Shown here in pieces: positions 60,059-64,000 of a stretch of DNA of 64,000 nt. The notes under the pieces were generated by a model. That model was not told the origin of the DNA. It worked only from the letters and a program-made list of their open reading frames with translations, and searched no databases. Position 1 is the stretch's first letter, and each line of letters opens with the position of its first letter. The translations under genes were made by a program, and so were the position numbers. The DNA is from Halalkaliarchaeum sp. AArc-CO (lineage in GTDB: Archaea > Halobacteriota > Halobacteria > Halobacteriales > Haloferacaceae): NCBI RefSeq assembly GCF_024972735.1, contig NZ_CP087723.1, positions 248,001-312,000 of the forward strand, written 5' to 3'.

Positions 60059-61396
60059 CTAGAGCGCTTCCTTGTACGCCTCTAGCGTTTTCTCGACGTC
60101 CTCGTCGGTGTGGGCGTAGCTAGTGAACTGACACTCGAACTGGTTTGCAGTGAGGAACACGCCCTGTTCGCGCATCTCCTGCCAGAAGACCCGCTCCCAG
60201 CGGTCGGTCTGTGCGCTCGCGACGTCGCTGCCGTTCTTCGGACACGTTCCGTATCGCGGACAGGACGATCGCTGTCGACAGCCGTTCGAACAGCTGTTCT
60301 CGAAGGACTCGGGTGCCTCGCGGGTAAACACCGTCTTGAACATCGAGCCGGTTCCGACGACGGTGTATTCGGGGGCCTGGTCCTCGCAGATCTCCGTGAT
60401 CCCCTTCCGGAGCTTCTCTCCCAGCCGGTTTACGTGGTCGTAAACGTCGTTTTCGGCGGCGAACGTCAGCGACTCGTAGCCGGCGGCCATCGTCACCGGA
60501 TGCCCGGAGAACGTCCCCGACTGGAACACCTCCCCTGCGGGGGTGAACGACTCGATGATCTCGGCTTTTCCGCCGATGGCGCCGACGGGGAAGCCGCCGC
60601 CGACGATCTTCCCGAAGGTGGTGACGTCTGGGGTGACGCCGAACTCGCCCTGGGCGCACTGGAGCCCGCCGACACGGAAGCCGGTGATCACCTCGTCGAA
60701 AATCAAAAGCGACCCGTGGTCGTCACACAGCTCCCGAAGCGTCTCGTGGTAGCCCTCCTCGGGCATCACGATCCCGGTGTTGCCGAGGATCGGCTCGGTG
60801 AGCACGGCGGCGATGTCGTCGCCGTACTCCTCGAACACCTCGTGGGCCGCCTCCTCGTCGTTGAACGGGATCGGCAATGTGTGGCGAGCGAACTCCTCGG
60901 GAACCCCCGGCGTCGACGGCCGGGCGTCGCCGGCGCTACCCTCCACGAGGGTGGTCTCCTGGGCGCCGTGGTAGCCGCCCTGCATGAGGACGATCTTGTC
61001 GCGCCCGGTGTACCCCCGTGCCAGTCGGACCGCCGACACGGTCGCCTCGGTGCCGGAGTTGACAAAGCGGATCGACTCGACGCTCGGGACGTGGCGGGCG
61101 ACGAACTCCGCGAGCTCGATCTCGATCTCGGTGGGTGCGCCGTACATCGGCCCGGCGCTGGCGTGTGACTGGATCGCCGACTGGACCGGATCCGGGAGAT
61201 CGTGGCCGTACAGGAGCGGGCCGTAGCCCATCACGTAGTCGATCAGCCGGTTGCCGTCGGCGTCGATCACGTGGCCGCCGTCGCCCCGCTCGATGAACAG
61301 GGGATACGGCATCGTCGCACGCACCGAGGAGTTGACGCCGCCGGGCATCACCGACAGCGCACGATCGTACAGTTCGCGTGAGCGGTCGTCTCGCAT
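60059..61396 (-). CDS. hemL: glutamate-1-semialdehyde 2,1-aminomutase with Cys-rich insert
   Basis: 445 residues. It isomerises glutamate-1-semialdehyde to 5-aminolevulinate in haem and cobamide synthesis. [10 protein letters not shown], the PLP phosphate loop [26 protein letters not shown] and the PLP lysine in [11 protein letters not shown] are intact. An insertion near residues 365-390 has four cysteines (369, 373, 379 and 385) in [17 protein letters not shown], placed between two conserved segments, so a zinc or Fe-S site is likely. I have seen similar cysteine inserts only in haloarchaeal copies, from memory. Confidence 0.9.
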   Translation of the reverse strand: MRDDRSRELYDRALSVMPGGVNSSVRATMPYPLFIERGDGGHVIDADGNRLIDYVMGYGPLLYGHDLPDPVQSAIQSHASAGPMYGAPTEIEIELAEFVARHVPSVESIRFVNSGTEATVSAVRLARGYTGRDKIVLMQGGYHGAQETTLVEGSAGDARPSTPGVPEEFARHTLPIPFNDEEAAHEVFEEYGDDIAAVLTEPILGNTGIVMPEEGYHETLRELCDDHGSLLIFDEVITGFRVGGLQCAQGEFGVTPDVTTFGKIVGGGFPVGAIGGKAEIIESFTPAGEVFQSGTFSGHPVTMAAGYESLTFAAENDVYDHVNRLGEKLRKGITEICEDQAPEYTVVGTGSMFKTVFTREAPESFENSCSNGCRQRSSCPRYGTCPKNGSDVASAQTDRWERVFWQEMREQGVFLTANQFECQFTSYAHTDEDVEKTLEAYKEAL

Positions 61397-61462
61397 ACTG
61401 GGCCGTTCACTCTCGGCCCGAAAGAAGATACTGGATTCCGGCAGCTTGCTCGGCTCCGGGCC

Positions 61463-62494
61463 TTATTCCGGCTTGAGCCCCTCGTTTTGGACCCGCATCA
61501 CGGCCTCCCCGTCCGCCAGGTTCGGCGCGTCGACGAGCCGGACGATCCGCTTGTCTCCCTTCGATTTGCGGAGATAGATTCGGAACGTGGAGGTGTGGCC
61601 GAGGATGTTGCCGCCGATCGGTTGCGTCGGGTCGCCGAAGTAGGAGTCGGGGTTGGAGGCGACCTGGTTCGTCACCAAAATCGCGGTGTTGTAGAGGTCG
61701 CCGATCCGCATCAGGTCGTGGAGGTGTTTGTTGAGCTTCTGCTGGCGCTCGGCGAGCTCCCCCCGCCCGACGTACTCGGCCCGGAAGTGAGCGGTAAGCG
61801 AGTCGACGCTCACCAGCCGGACCGGCCAGTCGGACTCCTCGTGTTCTTGCGCGAGCTCTTTCGCCTTCTGGGAGAGCAGGATCTGGTGGTTGGAGTTGAA
61901 CGCCTTCGCGACGTGGATCCGGTCGAGGAACGCCTCTGTGAGCTGTTCGAGGGCGTCGTCGTCGTCCGGGGTGCCGTCGATCTCGCGCCGCTCGAGTTCG
62001 ACCTCGAGAATCTCGTCGTCGAGCCCGCGAACCATGTCGTCGATGCGTTCGGGACGGAACGTGTCCTCCGAGTCGATGAAGATCGCCGCGCCGTCGAGCC
62101 CGCCGTACTCTCGCGGGAGCTGGACGTTGACGGACATCTGGTGGGTGATCTGGGACTTGCCGGAGCCGAACTCGCCGTACACCTCGGTGATCGACTGCGT
62201 CTCCATCCCGCCCCCGAGCAGGTCGTCGACCTCCTCGATCTGCCAGGAGAGCTTGCCGATCTGTTCGCGGCGCTCGAGTACGGACGCGCCGGTCTCGAAC
62301 CCGCCGACGTCGGCGGCCTCGCGGGCGCCCTGGATGATGTCCGAGGCGGTCGAGTCGCCGATGTCGGCGGTGTTGGACAGCTCGCCCGGACTGGCGACTG
62401 CGATGCTCTGGAAGCTGTCGAATCCCGCGTCGACGAGCTTGTCAGCGGTTGCCGGTCCCACGCCCGGAAGGCTCTCGAGGTCGTCTTCTGCCAT
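61463..62494 (-). CDS. radA: DNA repair and recombination protein RadA
   Basis: 343-residue strand-exchange ATPase, archaeal Rad51/RecA homologue. N-terminal helix-hairpin-helix ([17 protein letters not shown]), the Walker A GEFGSGKS at 107-114, Walker B LVSVDSL, and [14 protein letters not shown]. No intein. Acidic surface typical of haloarchaea. It runs codirectionally with hemL with a 66-base gap between them. Confidence 0.96.
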   Translation of the reverse strand: MAEDDLESLPGVGPATADKLVDAGFDSFQSIAVASPGELSNTADIGDSTASDIIQGAREAADVGGFETGASVLERREQIGKLSWQIEEVDDLLGGGMETQSITEVYGEFGSGKSQITHQMSVNVQLPREYGGLDGAAIFIDSEDTFRPERIDDMVRGLDDEILEVELERREIDGTPDDDDALEQLTEAFLDRIHVAKAFNSNHQILLSQKAKELAQEHEESDWPVRLVSVDSLTAHFRAEYVGRGELAERQQKLNKHLHDLMRIGDLYNTAILVTNQVASNPDSYFGDPTQPIGGNILGHTSTFRIYLRKSKGDKRIVRLVDAPNLADGEAVMRVQNEGLKPE

Positions 62495-62644
62495 CGTGTC
62501 TCCGGGTTGTTCGCACTCCGGTATAAAAGCTCGTTAACAGCGTCCCGGAAGTGAAACTCCGGATCGGTCGGCGAGAAGTCGGAGGTCGGTTCCCTCGCCG
62601 TACCACAACCGCTTTGCCGGGGGCGAATGACCACGAAAGTGAGC

Positions 62645-63097
62645 ATGGCCACCGTCTGTCTCGTCGGCGATCCGGACGTGAACCTCCAGTACGAACTGCT
62701 CTCCCGGGAAACCTCCCGGGAGGCGCTCGCGACCTACGACATCGCCGAGCCGTTCGAGAACAGCCTCGCCGTCGAGACGGTGAGTCTGGGCGCCGCAGTC
62801 GCGTTGTGTAACGACCTGGACTGGTATCTCGTCCGGTTCGTCGAAGAGACGCTCGTTCGGGAACCCAGCATCAGCCGGGAGGAGTGGCTCTCCCGGGAGC
62901 TCGCCGGCCAGGTCAGAAACGGGGACCTTCCTCCCGAGGAGACCGACCGCCTGCTGAAGGTGTACGGCGTCGTCGACGGCGAACTCGTCGAGCCGATGTT
63001 CCTCACCCGCGTCGACGGCTCCGTCCCGGAGTACGACCTGCGCGAAGTGGACGACACCGTCGTCGTGCGCGTCTCGGAACGCGAGTTCGCCGAGTGA
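62645..63097 (+). CDS. conserved haloarchaeal protein (DUF5804-like)
   Basis: 150 residues. MATVCLVGDPDVNLQYELLSRETSREAL is the start of the family I remember as DUF5804. The rest is mixed alpha/beta (GAAVALCNDLDWYLVRFVEETLVREP, SREEWLSRELAGQVRNGD). No catalytic motif recognised. A second ATG six codons upstream (62627) is possible. Divergent from radA with 150 bases between. Confidence 0.72.
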   Translation: MATVCLVGDPDVNLQYELLSRETSREALATYDIAEPFENSLAVETVSLGAAVALCNDLDWYLVRFVEETLVREPSISREEWLSRELAGQVRNGDLPPEETDRLLKVYGVVDGELVEPMFLTRVDGSVPEYDLREVDDTVVVRVSEREFAE

Positions 63098-63121
63098 CGG
63101 GGACGGTCACGGGACCGCCCG

Positions 63122-64000
63122 TCACTCGAACATCCCGGTCGACATGTACCGCTCGCCGGAGTCCCAGAACACAGTGACGACGAGGGGGTCCTCGACGTTC
63201 GCCGCCACGAGTTCCCCGGCGACCTCCCGGGCGATCAGGTTCGAGGCACCGCTGGACTGTCCGACCAGGATCCCCTCCTCCCGTGCGAGCCGACGGCATT
63301 CGGCCTCCGCGGCCTCGATGTCGACGGTGCGCACGTCGTCCAGCAGGTCGACGTCGAGGTTCGGCGAGACGAATCCGGGGCCCATCCCCTGGAAGCCGCC
63401 GTCGCCGAGCTCACCCTCCGAGAGGACTGCGTTCCCTTCCGGTTCGACGGCGACGATCTGCAGGTCGGGAAACGCCTCGCGGAGCCGACGTCCGGTGCCG
63501 CTGATCGTCCCGCCGGTGCCGACGCCGGCAACCAGCGCGTCGACGGTCCGGTCTTCCACCTGCTCGATGATCTCCGTCCCGGTCGTCTCGTAGTGCGCTC
63601 GGGGGTTGGCCTCGTTTTCGAACTGCCGGAGCTGGAGCATTCCCTCCTCTTCCAGTTCGTCTGCACGGTCCTTGGCGTCGGAGATGTCGCCCTCGACGAG
63701 TTCGATGTCGGCACCGTACGCGCGCATCAGCCGCCGGCGTTCCTTCGACTGCGAGGCCGGCATCACGAGCGTCACGTCGTACCCCTTCACGGCCCCGACC
63801 ATCGCCAGCCCGATGCCGGTGTTGCCGGAGGTCGGCTCCACGAGGCTGTCGCCCGGCTCGATCTCGCCGGCTTCCTCGGCCGCCTCGATCATGTACAGGG
63901 CGGGGCGGTCCTTGGCCGACCCCGCCGGGTTTTTGGATTCGATCTTGGCTGCCACCGTCGCTCCCTCGGGTGAACTCACCCGCACCAGCGGCGAGCCGAT
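63122..64000 (-). CDS. cysK: cysteine synthase A (5' end outside window)
   Basis: PLP-dependent O-acetylserine sulfhydrylase. The window holds 292 codons, without the first 10-30 residues. PLP lysine motif KIESKNPAGSAKDR, the Asn loop EPTSGNTGIGLAMVGAVKG, TGGTISGTGRRLRE and SSGASNLIARE are present. The start shown in databases for truncated frames (GTG at 63985) is internal; the frame runs off the right edge. Convergent with the DUF5804-like gene. Confidence 0.92.
   Translation of the reverse strand: MGSPLVRVSSPEGATVAAKIESKNPAGSAKDRPALYMIEAAEEAGEIEPGDSLVEPTSGNTGIGLAMVGAVKGYDVTLVMPASQSKERRRLMRAYGADIELVEGDISDAKDRADELEEEGMLQLRQFENEANPRAHYETTGTEIIEQVEDRTVDALVAGVGTGGTISGTGRRLREAFPDLQIVAVEPEGNAVLSEGELGDGGFQGMGPGFVSPNLDVDLLDDVRTVDIEAAEAECRRLAREEGILVGQSSGASNLIAREVAGELVAANVEDPLVVTVFWDSGERYMSTGMFE

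Overview
The window is a high-GC stretch of a haloarchaeal chromosome (class Halobacteria). The evidence is an acidic proteome, TATA boxes 25-35 bases before start codons (often nearly leaderless), and diagnostic archaeal or haloarchaeal genes: thermosome, FtsZ2 with CdrS/CdrL, RadA, replication factor C large subunit, Sec61 beta, diphthine synthase, NMD3, archaeosortase A, NAD-dependent glucose-6-phosphate dehydrogenase (Azf) and archaemetzincin. I cannot name the genus. Both ends cut genes: a metallophosphoesterase at the left and a cysteine synthase at the right.

Layout. 1-7.3 kb: metallophosphoesterase, a four-gene archaeal-type 2-oxoacid:ferredoxin oxidoreductase operon, dphB, artA and azf. 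7.4-10.9 kb: tRNA-Ser and a minus-strand run of small regulators (ArsR protein, cysteine-motif permease, ribbon-helix-helix protein, 49-residue membrane peptide) with matching palindromes ahead of the last two. 10.9-18.0 kb: thermosome, ncsA, ftsZ2-cdrS-cdrL, an aIF-2 beta-like TRAM protein and an M24 peptidase homologue. 18.0-23.5 kb: M19 dipeptidase and a Nos-type ABC module with a NosL-NosD-like fusion and its regulator. 23.6-26.4 kb: Sec61 beta, HMG-CoA synthase, thioredoxin and an HTH regulator. 26.6-28.9 kb: a CHAT-protease protein convergent with a 45-residue membrane peptide. 29-39.7 kb: mostly housekeeping (cbiA, rfcL, ferredoxin, acyl-CoA dehydrogenase, RNase R-like protein, PUA protein).

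39.7-49.6 kb is the accessory region. tRNA-Cys has two further copies of its 3' end downstream, bounding a SWIM protein and a PIN/UPF0175 toxin-antitoxin pair. Then come gene remnants, HtpX, a Tat-secreted protein with a PGF-CTERM-like tail, a reductase, an HNH restriction-type endonuclease and a zinc-repeat protein. 49.6-64 kb returns to core genes: NhaC, a P-loop kinase with an AQNG minisatellite, an XPD/DinG-like helicase, NMD3, cupin, htpX-pspAB, a HAD phosphatase, UPF0146, archaemetzincin, hemL, radA and cysK.

Genes that probably work together: porG-D-A-B as one enzyme; cdrL/cdrS controlling ftsZ2; the Nos ABC transporter genes with the NosD-like protein; CHAT protein and membrane peptide; artA and the PGF-CTERM-like secreted protein; htpX with pspAB; the PIN/UPF0175 pair. 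Six genes shorter than 60 codons were read directly from the DNA: 8356-8505, 10512-10652, 14924-15103, 23639-23794, 28796-28933 and 54185-54268. A possible 8-codon minicistron lies ahead of the ArsR gene.
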